The notes: a model not told the origin generated them from the letters alone. A stretch of 64,000 bases of DNA from Yimella lutea (GCF_006715095.1 NZ_VFMO01000001.1:186001-250000); one strand, 5' to 3'; positions 8,589 through 20,165 are shown, counted from the first letter of the stretch. Numbers and translations: made by a program.

Positions 8589-9596
8589 TCAGCGCTCCGT
8601 CTGATCACGCCCGGGCTCGAGGTTCCTGGAAGCGGCCTTCGAGCCGAGTGTGGTCAGCCGTGTCAGCACACGCCGCGCCCTCGGGGAGAGCATCGGCTCG
8701 ACCCGGTGTCCGGGAAGCACCTCGGTGCGCCCGCTCGGTGCGTCCGGCAGAGCGCGTCCGACGACGCCGAGCAGACGCTGCGTCAGCCCCGGAGCGAGCC
8801 CGTGGACGCGCGTACCGACCTGGGCAAGCGGGGTGAACGTGACGAACGGGCGTCCGCGCAGCAGGCTGTCGACGATCTTGCGTGCCGCGCGGTCGGCGTC
8901 GATCGCGAGCAGCGGTGCCGATGCCCCGGCCGCGAACCAGGCGTACTCCTTGGCGTGGTCACCCTTGAACTCCGCAGCCAGGTGCGAACCGACCCGCATC
9001 AGCCCGGGGGCGACGCTGGTGACCGTGACTCCCGTGCCGGAGAGTTCGGCACCGAGTCCCTGGGAGAAACCGAAGGCACCGAATTTCGCTGTGCTGTACG
9101 GCAACAGATGCGGCGCGCTGACCTGGCCGCCGACCGAGGACACCACACCGAGTCGTCCGTGGCCGCGTCCGGCCATGCGATGGGCGAGCGGCATGCAGAG
9201 ATTGACCGGCCCCCAGAGCATCGTGTCGATCGCGTCCTCGAACTGCTCGCGCTCCCACTCCTGCCAGGGACCGACTTGGATGATGCCCGCGACATGCAGC
9301 GCGACCTCGATCGGCCCGACGGTGCGTTCGACCTCGTCGATCAGATCGTCCACCGCATCACCGTCACGCGCATCACAGGCTCGGGCGTGCAAATGCTCGC
9401 GCGAAAGGCCTTGTGCGGCAAGGTGATCGGAGGCCTGCTCGCAACTCTCCAGCGAGCGCGACGCGAGCACGACGTCGTACCCGCGCCTGGCAAGTTCGCC
9501 CGCGCACAGCAAGCCAAGACCGCGGGAGGCGCCGAGGACGAGCGCGACCGGCCCCGGCGCCTGCCCGATCACGGCGTCAGCACCACCTTCAGGCAC
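8589..9596 (-). CDS. Short-chain dehydrogenase/reductase
   Basis: A 335-residue SDR with the nucleotide-binding motif VLGASRGLGLLCA near residue 20 and the catalytic YSTAKFGAF motif. A longer-than-usual C-terminal extension follows (~residues 250-335), as in membrane-associated SDRs. GTG 9596 has AAGGAGG five bases upstream, inside the end of the alcohol dehydrogenase gene. An alternative GTG at 9572 overlaps that gene's stop as GTGA. Either way it is translationally coupled to the upstream dehydrogenase. Substrate unknown. Confidence 0.85.
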   Translation of the reverse strand: MPEGGADAVIGQAPGPVALVLGASRGLGLLCAGELARRGYDVVLASRSLESCEQASDHLAAQGLSREHLHARACDARDGDAVDDLIDEVERTVGPIEVALHVAGIIQVGPWQEWEREQFEDAIDTMLWGPVNLCMPLAHRMAGRGHGRLGVVSSVGGQVSAPHLLPYSTAKFGAFGFSQGLGAELSGTGVTVTSVAPGLMRVGSHLAAEFKGDHAKEYAWFAAGASAPLLAIDADRAARKIVDSLLRGRPFVTFTPLAQVGTRVHGLAPGLTQRLLGVVGRALPDAPSGRTEVLPGHRVEPMLSPRARRVLTRLTTLGSKAASRNLEPGRDQTER

Positions 9597-10753
9597 TCAT
9601 CCTCCTTGTCACGGAAGACGCGGTACATCTCCGGAGCCTCGTCGAGCGAAACGCGGTGCGTGGCAAGCGTTTCCAGACCGAGGACGTCGTCGTCCTGTTC
9701 GACCAGGTCGTACAGCTGGTCGGTCCACTGCTTGACGTGGCACTGCCCCATCCGCAGAGCGATGCCCTTGTCGAACATGTCCATCATCGGCATCGGGTCG
9801 ACCGCGCCGCCGTAGACGCCGCTGATCGAAACCGTGCCGCCGCGTCGGACGGCGTCGATCGCACCGTGCAGCGCGGCGAGCCGGTCGATGCCCAAGTTCT
9901 CGATCATCGGTTTCCCGACCGGCTTCGGCAGACGCGCTGTTGCCTTGATGACGGCCTCCGAGACGGGGTTGCCGTGTGCCTCCATGCCGACTGCGTCCAG
10001 CGTGCCGTCCGCGCCGCGTCCGTCGGTGAGGTCACGCACCGCGTCCCCGACGTTCTTCACCTCGTCCAGGTCGATGACCTGGGCACCGGCCGCCGCGGCG
10101 ACGGCCAGACGGTCTGCCACCCGGTCCACGGCGATGATGTTCTCGATGCCCATCCGGCGGGCCGAGCGCACCGCGAGCTGACCGACCGGACCAAGACCGA
10201 AGACGCACAGCGAACCGCCCTCGGGGACCTCGGCCCACTGCACTCCCTGCCAGGCCGTCGGCAGGATGTCGGAGAGGTACAGGTAACGCTCGTCCGGGTG
10301 GTCACCGGTGATCTTGATCGGCCCGAAGTCGGCATGCGGTACGCGCACCCGCTCGGCCTGGCCGCCGGGCACCTGGCCGTAGAGGCTTGTGAAGCCGAAC
10401 AAGCTTGCGCCCTTGCCCTGATGGGTGTTCTGCGTGGTTTCGCACTGAGCGAAGAACCCACGCTCGCACATCCAGCACTTGCCGCAGGAGATGTTGAACG
10501 GCACCACGACCCGGTCGCCGACCTGCAGGTTGGTGACCGCGGACCCGACCTCCTCGACGATGCCCATGAATTCGTGGCCGAGTACGTCGCCGGGGGTGAG
10601 GAACGCCGCCAGGACGCCGTACAGGTGCAGGTCGGAGCCGCAGATCGCCGTCGAAGTGACGCGCACGATCGCGTCCGTGGGGTCCTGCAACACCGGGTCG
10701 GGGACCTCCTTGATCTGCACGTCGTTGATGCCTTGCCAGGTCAATGCCTTCAT
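9569..10753 (-). CDS. Zinc-dependent alcohol dehydrogenase (glutathione-independent formaldehyde dehydrogenase-like)
   Basis: A 394-residue medium-chain dehydrogenase. Catalytic zinc ligands are seen in ICGSDLHLYG and GHEFMGIVEEVG. The structural zinc loop has four Cys in CGKCWMCERGFFAQC. The Rossmann motif is VFGLGPVGQLAVRSA. Length and the late AHGNPVSEAV region fit the long formaldehyde-dehydrogenase-like subgroup. It probably oxidises an alcohol or aldehyde with NAD. It forms an operon with the SDR downstream; a G-rich run and about 50 bp separate it from the SDR upstream. Confidence 0.9.
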   Translation of the reverse strand: MKALTWQGINDVQIKEVPDPVLQDPTDAIVRVTSTAICGSDLHLYGVLAAFLTPGDVLGHEFMGIVEEVGSAVTNLQVGDRVVVPFNISCGKCWMCERGFFAQCETTQNTHQGKGASLFGFTSLYGQVPGGQAERVRVPHADFGPIKITGDHPDERYLYLSDILPTAWQGVQWAEVPEGGSLCVFGLGPVGQLAVRSARRMGIENIIAVDRVADRLAVAAAAGAQVIDLDEVKNVGDAVRDLTDGRGADGTLDAVGMEAHGNPVSEAVIKATARLPKPVGKPMIENLGIDRLAALHGAIDAVRRGGTVSISGVYGGAVDPMPMMDMFDKGIALRMGQCHVKQWTDQLYDLVEQDDDVLGLETLATHRVSLDEAPEMYRVFRDKEDECLKVVLTP

Positions 10754-10804
10754 CGAGTTTCCTTCGGTGGAATTCGGATTTGGGGGGGGTGTGTGTGGAT
10801 CGGG

Positions 10805-11665
10805 TCAGAAGACCGGCTTGCCGCCGGTCACGCCGAGCACCGTGCCGGAGACGTACGACGCCTCGTCCGAGGCCAGGAAGACGTACGCCGCTGCGACCTC
10901 GATCGGCTGGCCCGGGCGTCCGAGCGGGGTATCGCTGCCGAAGCCCTCGACCTTGTCCTTCGCCATCGTCGCCGGGATCAACGGCGTCCAGATCGGGCCC
11001 GGCGCAACGGCATTCACCCGCGTGCCCTTCGGACCGAGCTCCTGAGCGAGGTTGACGACGAGGTTGTTCAGCGCCGCCTTGGTCGCGGCGTAGTCGAGCA
11101 GGTGGTCGGTCGGCGCATAGGCCTGGACGGACGTGGTCACGATGATCGTGCCGCCGTCCTCCAGCTGCGGGGCGAGAGCCTTGATCAACCAGAACGGTCC
11201 GAAGACGTTGGTCTCGAAGGTGCGCTCGATCTGGTCGTCCGGGAAGTCCAGCAGTTCGTCGTGGGTCATCTGATAGGCAGCGTTGCAGATGAGGATGTCG
11301 ACACCGCCCATGTGCTCGACCGCCACGTCGGCCAGTTCTTGGTTGGCTTCTGCGGTACGCAGGTCCGTCGAGTGCAGGGTGGCCGAACGCCCCTGCGCTG
11401 CAACGAGTTCAGCGGTCTTCATCGCGTCGTCCTCCTCCTGCGGCAGGTGGGCGATGACCAGGTCGGCGCCCTCCTTCGCGAAGGCCACGGCGATGGCACG
11501 GCCGATGCCCGAGTCGCCGCCGGTCACCACCGTGCGCTTGCCCTCCAGGCGTCCGCGGCCGGTCCACGAGTCGGCTCCGTGATCGGCCTGCGGGTTCAGG
11601 TCCGCGTCGCTGCCCGGCCACTCCTGCTGCTGACCGGGCACCTTCTTCGGACGGTCGTTCGTCAT
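10805..11665 (-). CDS. SDR oxidoreductase of the YghA/general-stress type
   Basis: A 286-residue SDR with the N-terminal proline/glutamine-rich extension (VPGQQQEWPGSD) typical of the YghA/GSP39 group. TGGDSGIGRAIA is the cofactor site, DILICNAAYQ the NAG-like motif, and DYAATKAALNNL carries the Tyr-Lys pair. It lies 51 bp upstream of the alcohol dehydrogenase on the same strand, so the three genes 11665-8589 probably form one redox operon. Aldehyde or sugar alcohol reduction is inferred from the subgroup. Confidence 0.88.
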   Translation of the reverse strand: MTNDRPKKVPGQQQEWPGSDADLNPQADHGADSWTGRGRLEGKRTVVTGGDSGIGRAIAVAFAKEGADLVIAHLPQEEDDAMKTAELVAAQGRSATLHSTDLRTAEANQELADVAVEHMGGVDILICNAAYQMTHDELLDFPDDQIERTFETNVFGPFWLIKALAPQLEDGGTIIVTTSVQAYAPTDHLLDYAATKAALNNLVVNLAQELGPKGTRVNAVAPGPIWTPLIPATMAKDKVEGFGSDTPLGRPGQPIEVAAAYVFLASDEASYVSGTVLGVTGGKPVF

Positions 11666-11837
11666 CGCGGTCTCCTTGGCGTCCGATGGCGGTTTGTACC
11701 GACGTTATACGCCGGCACCGCACGACGGCACACCCGCAGGGACCGCGTCGACTCACGGATGTGCCGCTCGGGTGTCATCACGTTCGGGGTGTCGAAGTCT
11801 CGAATGTCATGACACTCGCGTCAGCGATAATCGCCGG

Positions 11838-14279
11838 ATGAAGCGACTGCCAGGGATCCGTCCCACCCGACGGATCATCGCGATCGCAGCCGCCATCGCT
11901 CTGCTGGCGGTTGCCGCGATCGTCGGCGTGTACCTGCGTGACGACGACCCTGCCGACGCAGTGCGGCGCACCGACACCGTGCTCGACACCGGTGGGGCGC
12001 GCATCGACACCTCGTGGTTCACCCCGAAGGACGTCGGTGGCGGTCGCCCCACGGTGCTGCTCGGGCACGGGTTCGGCGGCAACAAGACCGATCTGCTGCC
12101 GCAGGCGCAGCGACTGGTCGGCGAGGGTTACAACGTGCTCACCTGGTCGGCCCGAGGGTTCGGACGATCGACCGGACGCATCTCCCTCAACGCCCCCGGC
12201 GCCGAGGTCGCGGACGTCTCCACGTTGCTGGACTGGGTGGCGAAGCAGCCGAACGTGCTGTTGGACAAGGCAGGCGACCCCCGCGCGGGTATGGCAGGCG
12301 GGTCCTACGGCGGCGGCATCGCACTCATGACCGCGGCCCTGGACCACCGAGTCGACGCGATCGCGGCGTCCATCACCTACTGGGACCTGGCCGACGCACT
12401 CGTACCGAACGGGGTCTTCAAGAAGACCTGGGCGGGCGTCTTCTTCAACAACGGCGGCGGGTGCGCGAAGTTCGACCCCGCACTGTGCGCCGCCTACACC
12501 CGCATCGCCGAAACCGGGCGGGCGACCGCGCCCGACCTGAAACTGCTGCGCGACCGCAGCCCCGTTGCGGTCGGCGACCGGATCAAGGCACCGACGCTGC
12601 TGTTGCAGGGACAGAGCGACTCGCTGTTCCCGCTCGATCAGGCCGACCGCGCGGCACGACGAATCGCCGGGAACCGAACACCTGTCGCCGTCGACTGGAT
12701 CGCCGGCGGACACGACGGCGGCGATGCTGAGACCGACCGGGTCGAGCAACGGACGCTCGCGTGGTTCGACCAGCACCTCAAGCGCGAATCCGGGAACGAC
12801 ACGGCCGCGTTCCGGGTCAGTCGTCGCGCCGGCACCAACACGCAGAACGGCAGTGCGCTGCTGCGTGGTGCGAGCCGGGCTCAGTACCCGGGCCTGCTCG
12901 GCACGAGTTCGAACACGATCGCGCTGACCGGGCGTCCACAGAGCTTCGCGAACCCGCCGGGCGGCCAGCCGGCCGATGTCAGCAGCCTGCCGGGCACCGG
13001 CGCATTGGGGGACGCCGGCGAGGTCTTCGACCTATCGCTGAACTTCCCCGGCCAGTCCGCAGCCTTCAGCAGCGCGCCCCTCACCGAGGCCGTCACGGTC
13101 ACCGGGACTCCCCGCGTGCGGCTGAAGGTGGGTTCGTCGACACCCGAAGCCGTGCTGTTCGTGAAGCTCTACGACGTCGGTCCCGGACGTTCGCAACCGG
13201 TGTTGCCGGCCCGCCTGGCCACCCCGATCCGGGTCGAGACGGGCGGGTCGGAGCGGGAGGTCGAGGTGACGCTTCCCGCGATCGACCGCCGCTTCGAGAC
13301 CGGGCATCGCATACGGCTGGTGGTCTCATCCACCGACATGGGATACGCGACACCGGCGAAGGCCGCGACGTATCGGGTGTCGATTGCGGGCGCCCTCACC
13401 GTCCCGGTCGTCGGTTCGTTCGAGACCACCGCCGAACCGCTGCCCACCTGGGTCTGGCTGCTCCCGTTGCTGGCGCTGCTCGCAGCCGGTGCGATCCTGT
13501 TCGGCCGGCGCCGCAGAACCACCGCCGAACAGGTCGAGGAGGAACTCGCCGACGTCCCGCTGCAGATCACCGGTCTGACCAAGGCGTACGGCGGCAACAA
13601 CCAACTGTCGGTCGACGACCTGTCGTTCACCGTGGAGCGCGGGCAGGTGCTCGGGCTGCTCGGCCCGAACGGCGCCGGCAAGACCTCGACACTGCGCATG
13701 CTGATGGGTCTGACCATGCCGGACGCCGGCGAAATCCGGGTGTTCGGTCGTCCGATCCAGCCCGGCGCGCCGGTGCTCACCCGGCTCGGCGCGTTCGTCG
13801 AAGGCCCCGGCTTCCTGCCGCACCTGTCCGGACGTGCCAACCTCGACCTCTACTGGCAGGCCACCGGGCGGCCGGCGCAGGAGGCTCACCTGGACGAGGC
13901 GCTAGAGGTCGCCGCACTCAGCGACGAGGCCCTCGCGCGTCCCGTCCGCACCTATTCCCAGGGCATGCGACAACGGCTCGCGATCGCGCAGGCGATGCTC
14001 GGGCTGCCGGACGTGCTCGTGCTCGACGAACCGACCAACGGGCTCGACCCCGGGCAGATCCGGCAGATGCGCCAGGTGATGTCGGCGTACGCCGCCGGTG
14101 GCCGCACGGTGATCGTGTCGAGCCACCTGCTCGCCGAGGTCGAGCAGTTCTGTACCCATCTGGTCGTGATGGACCGTGGCCGGCTCGTGCGCGCCGGCAC
14201 CGTGGCCGAGATCGTCGGCGACGGCCGACTCGAGGAGACCTTCCTGCGCATCGTCGCCGAAGGAGGCGCCCGGCAATGA
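11838..14279 (+). CDS. Fusion: membrane-anchored S15/CocE-type hydrolase plus ABC transporter ATPase
   Basis: An 813-residue protein. A basic N-terminus and transmembrane helix (~13-33) lead to an alpha/beta hydrolase of the S15/CocE type with Ser156 in AGGSYGGG, Asp261 in QGQSDSLFP and His292 in AGGHDGG. A PepX_C-like beta domain (~390-530) follows. A second helix (~538-556) ends in RRRR. The C-terminus is a full ABC ATPase: Walker A GPNGAGKT (609-616), signature YSQGMRQR, Walker B VLVLDEPTNGLDP. Charges place the hydrolase outside and the ATPase inside. The stop overlaps the permease start (ATGA). The start is ATG 11838. Transport substrate unknown. Confidence 0.88.
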   Translation: MKRLPGIRPTRRIIAIAAAIALLAVAAIVGVYLRDDDPADAVRRTDTVLDTGGARIDTSWFTPKDVGGGRPTVLLGHGFGGNKTDLLPQAQRLVGEGYNVLTWSARGFGRSTGRISLNAPGAEVADVSTLLDWVAKQPNVLLDKAGDPRAGMAGGSYGGGIALMTAALDHRVDAIAASITYWDLADALVPNGVFKKTWAGVFFNNGGGCAKFDPALCAAYTRIAETGRATAPDLKLLRDRSPVAVGDRIKAPTLLLQGQSDSLFPLDQADRAARRIAGNRTPVAVDWIAGGHDGGDAETDRVEQRTLAWFDQHLKRESGNDTAAFRVSRRAGTNTQNGSALLRGASRAQYPGLLGTSSNTIALTGRPQSFANPPGGQPADVSSLPGTGALGDAGEVFDLSLNFPGQSAAFSSAPLTEAVTVTGTPRVRLKVGSSTPEAVLFVKLYDVGPGRSQPVLPARLATPIRVETGGSEREVEVTLPAIDRRFETGHRIRLVVSSTDMGYATPAKAATYRVSIAGALTVPVVGSFETTAEPLPTWVWLLPLLALLAAGAILFGRRRRTTAEQVEEELADVPLQITGLTKAYGGNNQLSVDDLSFTVERGQVLGLLGPNGAGKTSTLRMLMGLTMPDAGEIRVFGRPIQPGAPVLTRLGAFVEGPGFLPHLSGRANLDLYWQATGRPAQEAHLDEALEVAALSDEALARPVRTYSQGMRQRLAIAQAMLGLPDVLVLDEPTNGLDPGQIRQMRQVMSAYAAGGRTVIVSSHLLAEVEQFCTHLVVMDRGRLVRAGTVAEIVGDGRLEETFLRIVAEGGARQ

Positions 14280-15139
14280 CCACCACGACACCACCCGCCC
14301 TCACCCCACTGGAGGGCCGGCACCCGTTCCCGATCACTGTCGAGTTCGCGCGGCAACTGCGGCGGCGCCGGACGCTGGTCGTCGCCGGCCTGCTCGCGGC
14401 ACTGCCGGTGATCGTGATGATCGCTTTCCAGGTCGGCGGGGGTGGTGACGAGGAAGGCGGCGGTGGCCAAATGCGCATCCTGGACGTCGCCACCTTGTCC
14501 GGCCCGAACTTCACCGTGGCAATGTTGTTCCTGGCGTCCGGTTTCTTCCTGGTGATCCCGGTCGCGCTGTTCTTCGGCGACTCGATCGCCAGCGAGGCGA
14601 ACTGGTCGACCTTGCGTTACCTGCTCGCCGCACCGGTACCCCGCACACGGCTACTGGTCGTGAAAGCCGTTGTCGCACTTGCATTCTCACTCGGCGCGAT
14701 CGCACTCCTCGCCGTCGTGAGCTTCGTCATCGGCACCCTCGCGTACGGCACCGGACCGCTCGACCTGCCCACCGGCGCGCCGATCTCGTTCGGCGACGCA
14801 GCCGGCCGCAGCGCGCTGACCGTGCTCTACGTGATGCTCAGTCAGCTGACCACGGCCGGCCTCGCCCTGTGGCTGTCCACGCGGACCGACGCCCCCCTCG
14901 GTGCCGTCGGTGGCGCGATGGGACTGCAGATCGTGTGCAGCATCCTCGATCAGGTCAGCGCGCTCGGCGGGCTGCGCGAATTCCTGCCGGCGCACTGGGA
15001 TTACGCGTGGTTCGACCTGATGCAACCCACGATCGACTGGAGCGACCTCGCCAAGGGTGTCGCGCTGTCGTTCAGCTACGGGATCGTGCTGTTCGCGCTC
15101 GCCGTCCGTGGCTTCGCCCGCAAGGACGTCGTGTCCTGA
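14276..15139 (+). CDS. ABC-2 type transporter permease
   Basis: A 287-residue membrane protein with about six hydrophobic segments, the first near 34-53 (VVAGLLAALPVIVMIAF). It has the ABC-2 features of a periplasmic loop followed by FTVAMLFLASGFFLVIPVAL and SIASEANWSTLRYLLAAPV. The ATG overlaps the stop of the hydrolase-ATPase fusion by 4 bp, so it is clearly its partner permease. Together they make a half-size exporter pair of the DrrAB/CcmA-like kind. Confidence 0.88.
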   Translation: MTTTTPPALTPLEGRHPFPITVEFARQLRRRRTLVVAGLLAALPVIVMIAFQVGGGGDEEGGGGQMRILDVATLSGPNFTVAMLFLASGFFLVIPVALFFGDSIASEANWSTLRYLLAAPVPRTRLLVVKAVVALAFSLGAIALLAVVSFVIGTLAYGTGPLDLPTGAPISFGDAAGRSALTVLYVMLSQLTTAGLALWLSTRTDAPLGAVGGAMGLQIVCSILDQVSALGGLREFLPAHWDYAWFDLMQPTIDWSDLAKGVALSFSYGIVLFALAVRGFARKDVVS

Positions 15140-15220
15140 TCGCTGAGTCGGTGGCCATCGCCGGACTTGGTGATGTACTGGCGCGAGGCCCTCGAGGGGA
15201 GCGGCCGAAAATAGGGAGAG

Positions 15221-16246
15221 ATGTTCGACAAACTGTTCAACCGCGCGAAGTCGGAGCCGACGCACACGGCGTCGCGCACAAACGCGATCCGGCCCCGCCG
15301 CATCGTCGTCGTCGGGGCCGGTATCGCCGGGCTGGCGCTTGCGGCAGCTCTGGACCCGGCGAGCTTCGAAGTGAGCGTCCTGGAGGCCGAGCCCCAGCGG
15401 GAGACCTTGGGCGCTGCCCTCGGACTGTGGCCGGCCGCCCGTCGCGCACTGGCCGGTATCGGCGCTGCGATGGGTAGCGCCGACCGACCCCACAACGGGG
15501 CGCTGTTCACCGTGGGTGGGCGCCGGCTGGTCAGGTTGCCCGAGCCTGACATCCACCTCGTCCCGCGCCCGGCCCTCCTCGCCGCCCTGCGCCGAGCCGT
15601 ACCGGCCGGCGTCCGGATCGAGCAGCAACTGGTCGAGGATCCCGCGCAGTTCGACGCCGACCTCGTGATCGGTGCGGACGGCGTCCGCAGTCGGGTGCGT
15701 GGCCTGGTGCACCCCGCCGCCTCGGAGCGAGTGGAGTCGCCGTTCGTCACCATGCGCGGGCTGACGGACGACTTCAACCCCGATCGTTTCGGCGAATACT
15801 GGGGCCGCAGAAGGCTGTTCGGTGTCGCGTCGGTCACCGACGAGCAGGCGTACTGGTTCACGGCGCACCGCAGCACGATCGGTCCGGAGCCGTTGTCGAG
15901 CCACGAGGTTCTCGCTGAGGCCCGGGAGATCTTCGCGGGCGACGCGCCGGTCATCCGGCACACCCTCGACCGCTGCGGGAGCGACACGATCGCAACCCGG
16001 CTCTGGACCACCCCGCCGATGCCGCGCTACGTCCGGGATCGGTACGTCGTGATCGGCGACGCCGCACATGCGTCCCTGCCCAACTTGGGCCGAGGAGCCT
16101 GCGACGCGATCCTGGACGCCGTGACATTGGCGCACACGCTCAACCGCGGCGGGTCGCTTCGCGCCTGGCAGACGAGACGGCTGCCAGTGACACAAGCGGC
16201 GCGCCTGACGGCCGCGTCCCTGATGCGGGTGGCGACCGCCCTGTGA
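15221..16246 (+). CDS. FAD-dependent monooxygenase
   Basis: A 341-residue flavoprotein of the PHBH/salicylate hydroxylase fold. FAD motifs are GxGxxG in VVVGAGIAGLALA (~residue 30), the DG motif in VIGADGVRSRVRG, and the GD motif in VVIGDAAHASLPN. It probably hydroxylates or epoxidises an aromatic or polyketide-like substrate. An N-terminal extension of ~25 residues precedes the Rossmann fold. It lies alone between two other same-strand genes; no reductase is needed for this class. Confidence 0.85.
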   Translation: MFDKLFNRAKSEPTHTASRTNAIRPRRIVVVGAGIAGLALAAALDPASFEVSVLEAEPQRETLGAALGLWPAARRALAGIGAAMGSADRPHNGALFTVGGRRLVRLPEPDIHLVPRPALLAALRRAVPAGVRIEQQLVEDPAQFDADLVIGADGVRSRVRGLVHPAASERVESPFVTMRGLTDDFNPDRFGEYWGRRRLFGVASVTDEQAYWFTAHRSTIGPEPLSSHEVLAEAREIFAGDAPVIRHTLDRCGSDTIATRLWTTPPMPRYVRDRYVVIGDAAHASLPNLGRGACDAILDAVTLAHTLNRGGSLRAWQTRRLPVTQAARLTAASLMRVATAL

Positions 16247-16398
16247 CGAGTCCGGCGACGCCGAGCCCGGCAACGTACGCGCCGGCCGATTAACCTCTCG
16301 GGAGGAGTTCGCGGATGCGGACGAACGGGAACATCGCGGCTGCCGGCTGCGGTTGAACCCGAACGAGATTGCTCACAGCAGGACGAGGTAACCAAGTC

Positions 16399-17190
16399 AT
16401 GAACGCAACCCGGCTCGGCAAGGCTGCCATCAGCGGCCCGGGCAAGGCGGCCCTCAGCACCGGTATCGCCGGAAGCGCGCTCACTGCGTTGTCCAGTGCG
16501 CCCGGGCAGATGGCGCACCTGTTCCGCCGTCGCTTCCCGACGGTGGCTGTCACCGGCATGACCGGCGTGGGCAAGACGCGCCTGGCCGACCGCCTCGCCA
16601 AGCACGCGAGCAGCGACGCCGTCGACGCAGGGTCCGCAGTGATGGAGCGTCGCACCAAGCATTCCTCCCGGCTGCACGGCTTCCGATTCCGCGTCGTCCC
16701 CGGCGACAACGCGGCGACCCGGCTGGGCGCATTGGACGAGGTGTTCCATGACGATCCGGTGGACGGCGTCCTGCATGTGGTGGCCTACGGCCACGCGACG
16801 CCCCGACGCACCGGCGGCACCAGTGGCGCGGCCGAACAGCGCACGCGCGAGGAGCAGCTGGCTGCGGAACTGGAGGACTGGTCGATCACCGCCCACCGCA
16901 TCGCCGCCATGTGCGTGCGTCGCGACCGCCCGGTCTGGTTGGTCATCGTCGTCACCAAGGCCGACCTGTTCGCGAACGACATCGACGCGGCCGTGCGTTA
17001 CTACTCCCCCGGCAGTGGCTCGCCGTTCGCCGCCAAACTCGACGAGCTGCGTGCGCTCGCCGGTGGCGCCCGACTGTCGATCGATGTGCTGCCGGTCAGT
17101 GCCGAGAACGACTCCAAGAGTACGAAGGAACTGAGCAAGCTGCTGACCACCCTGGAGAACCGGATGGCGCAGCTGAGCGGTCACGTCTGA
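16399..17190 (+). CDS. Small GTPase-like P-loop protein
   Basis: A 263-residue protein with P-loop GMTGVGKT (residues 53-60) and G4 motif TKAD (186-189), typical of a TRAFAC-class GTPase. The N-terminal ~45 residues are Gly/Ala-rich without a clear transmembrane helix. A PGDN motif near 101 could stand in for the G3 region. The start is ATG 16399; no strong Shine-Dalgarno is seen. It lies 37 bp upstream of the LuxR-type gene, so they may be co-transcribed. Role unknown. Confidence 0.72.
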   Translation: MNATRLGKAAISGPGKAALSTGIAGSALTALSSAPGQMAHLFRRRFPTVAVTGMTGVGKTRLADRLAKHASSDAVDAGSAVMERRTKHSSRLHGFRFRVVPGDNAATRLGALDEVFHDDPVDGVLHVVAYGHATPRRTGGTSGAAEQRTREEQLAAELEDWSITAHRIAAMCVRRDRPVWLVIVVTKADLFANDIDAAVRYYSPGSGSPFAAKLDELRALAGGARLSIDVLPVSAENDSKSTKELSKLLTTLENRMAQLSGHV

Positions 17191-17227
17191 GGTTCCGGCG
17201 GCATTACGCCACCCGGGTTGCTAGTTT

Positions 17228-17869
17228 GTGCGGGTGCCAGCTGCCCCGATCACCCTAGCCCTCGTCAACGACTACGAGGTCGTCGTGGCGGGCCTTGCGC
17301 AATTGCTGCGCCCGTTCGAAGACCGCGTCCTGGTCGTCGACACGGAGGTGAGCGGCATCCCGGCCAATCCGGTGGACATCGTCATCTACGACACGTTCGC
17401 CGCACCCAACGGCAGCAACTCCCGCATCCACGGACTGCTCGCCTCGGCGAACGTGGGCAAGGTCGTGGGCTATTCCTTCAACGACAATCCGCAGGCGGCA
17501 CGCGACAGCATCGCCAGTGGTGCAAAGGGCTACATCTCCAAGGCGGTCCCGGTCGAGCAACTGGTCGACGCCCTCGAACGCATCCATCGCGGCGAGACCG
17601 TCATCGTGCTGGGTGCCCCGGATGCACCGTCCATCATGGAGGAATGGCCCGGCCAGGGCGGCGGGCTGACCGCGCGTGAGGCCGAGATCATCGGGCTGAT
17701 CACCCAGGGGTACTCCAACCAGGAGATCTCCCAGAAGTGCTACCTGTCGATCAACACCGTGAAGACGTACGTCCGCTCCGCCTATCGCAAGGCGGGCGTC
17801 GCCACCCGGGCGCAAGCGGTCGCATGGGCGATGCGCAACGGTTTCAACTCCGAACGCACGGCATCCTGA
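17228..17869 (+). CDS. LuxR-family response regulator, paralogue of the gene at 3333
   Basis: A 213-residue regulator with an atypical receiver (LALVNDYEVVVAGLA, VIYDTFAAPNGSNS, GYISKAVPVEQL) and a LuxR helix-turn-helix (LTAREAEIIGLITQGYSNQEI). It is strongly similar across its length to the protein at 3333, including the single-Asp NDYE and the CYLSINTVKTY helix. GTG 17228 or 17234 starts the gene. No kinase is adjacent. The two share the same deviation from classical receivers, so they form a lineage-specific paralogous pair. Confidence 0.85.
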   Translation: MRVPAAPITLALVNDYEVVVAGLAQLLRPFEDRVLVVDTEVSGIPANPVDIVIYDTFAAPNGSNSRIHGLLASANVGKVVGYSFNDNPQAARDSIASGAKGYISKAVPVEQLVDALERIHRGETVIVLGAPDAPSIMEEWPGQGGGLTAREAEIIGLITQGYSNQEISQKCYLSINTVKTYVRSAYRKAGVATRAQAVAWAMRNGFNSERTAS

Positions 17870-18029
17870 GGCCTCCCCCTCTCGGGTGATTCCTTCGTCC
17901 GGCACGAACCGCTCGTTCGGCTGGTCACATCGCACAACCTGCGCCCCATAGCGTCGAAGGCAGCACCCGGACCACCGTCGCCACGGCCCTCAACCCTCGG
18001 CGCGGTGTCGACGACATCAGGAGCAGGAC

Positions 18030-20117
<2,088 letters not shown>

Positions 20118-20132
20118 TCCGCACCGAACGCA

Positions 20133-20165
20133 GAACGCCCGGCCACTTCGTGTGGCCGGGCGTTC
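20133..20165 (+). terminator. Terminator hairpin after katE
   Basis: Perfect 14-base arms, GAACGCCCGGCCAC (20133-20146) and GTGGCCGGGCGTTC (20152-20165), around a TTCGT loop, 15 bp after the catalase stop. No long T run follows, but the stem strength and place fit an intrinsic terminator. Confidence 0.8.

Noticed and set aside
9413..11812. Open frame of ~800 codons on the plus strand
   Set aside because: It is antisense to the SDR and alcohol dehydrogenase genes, which have full motifs and overlaps; Arg/His/Asp-rich low-complexity product is typical of GC-rich shadows.
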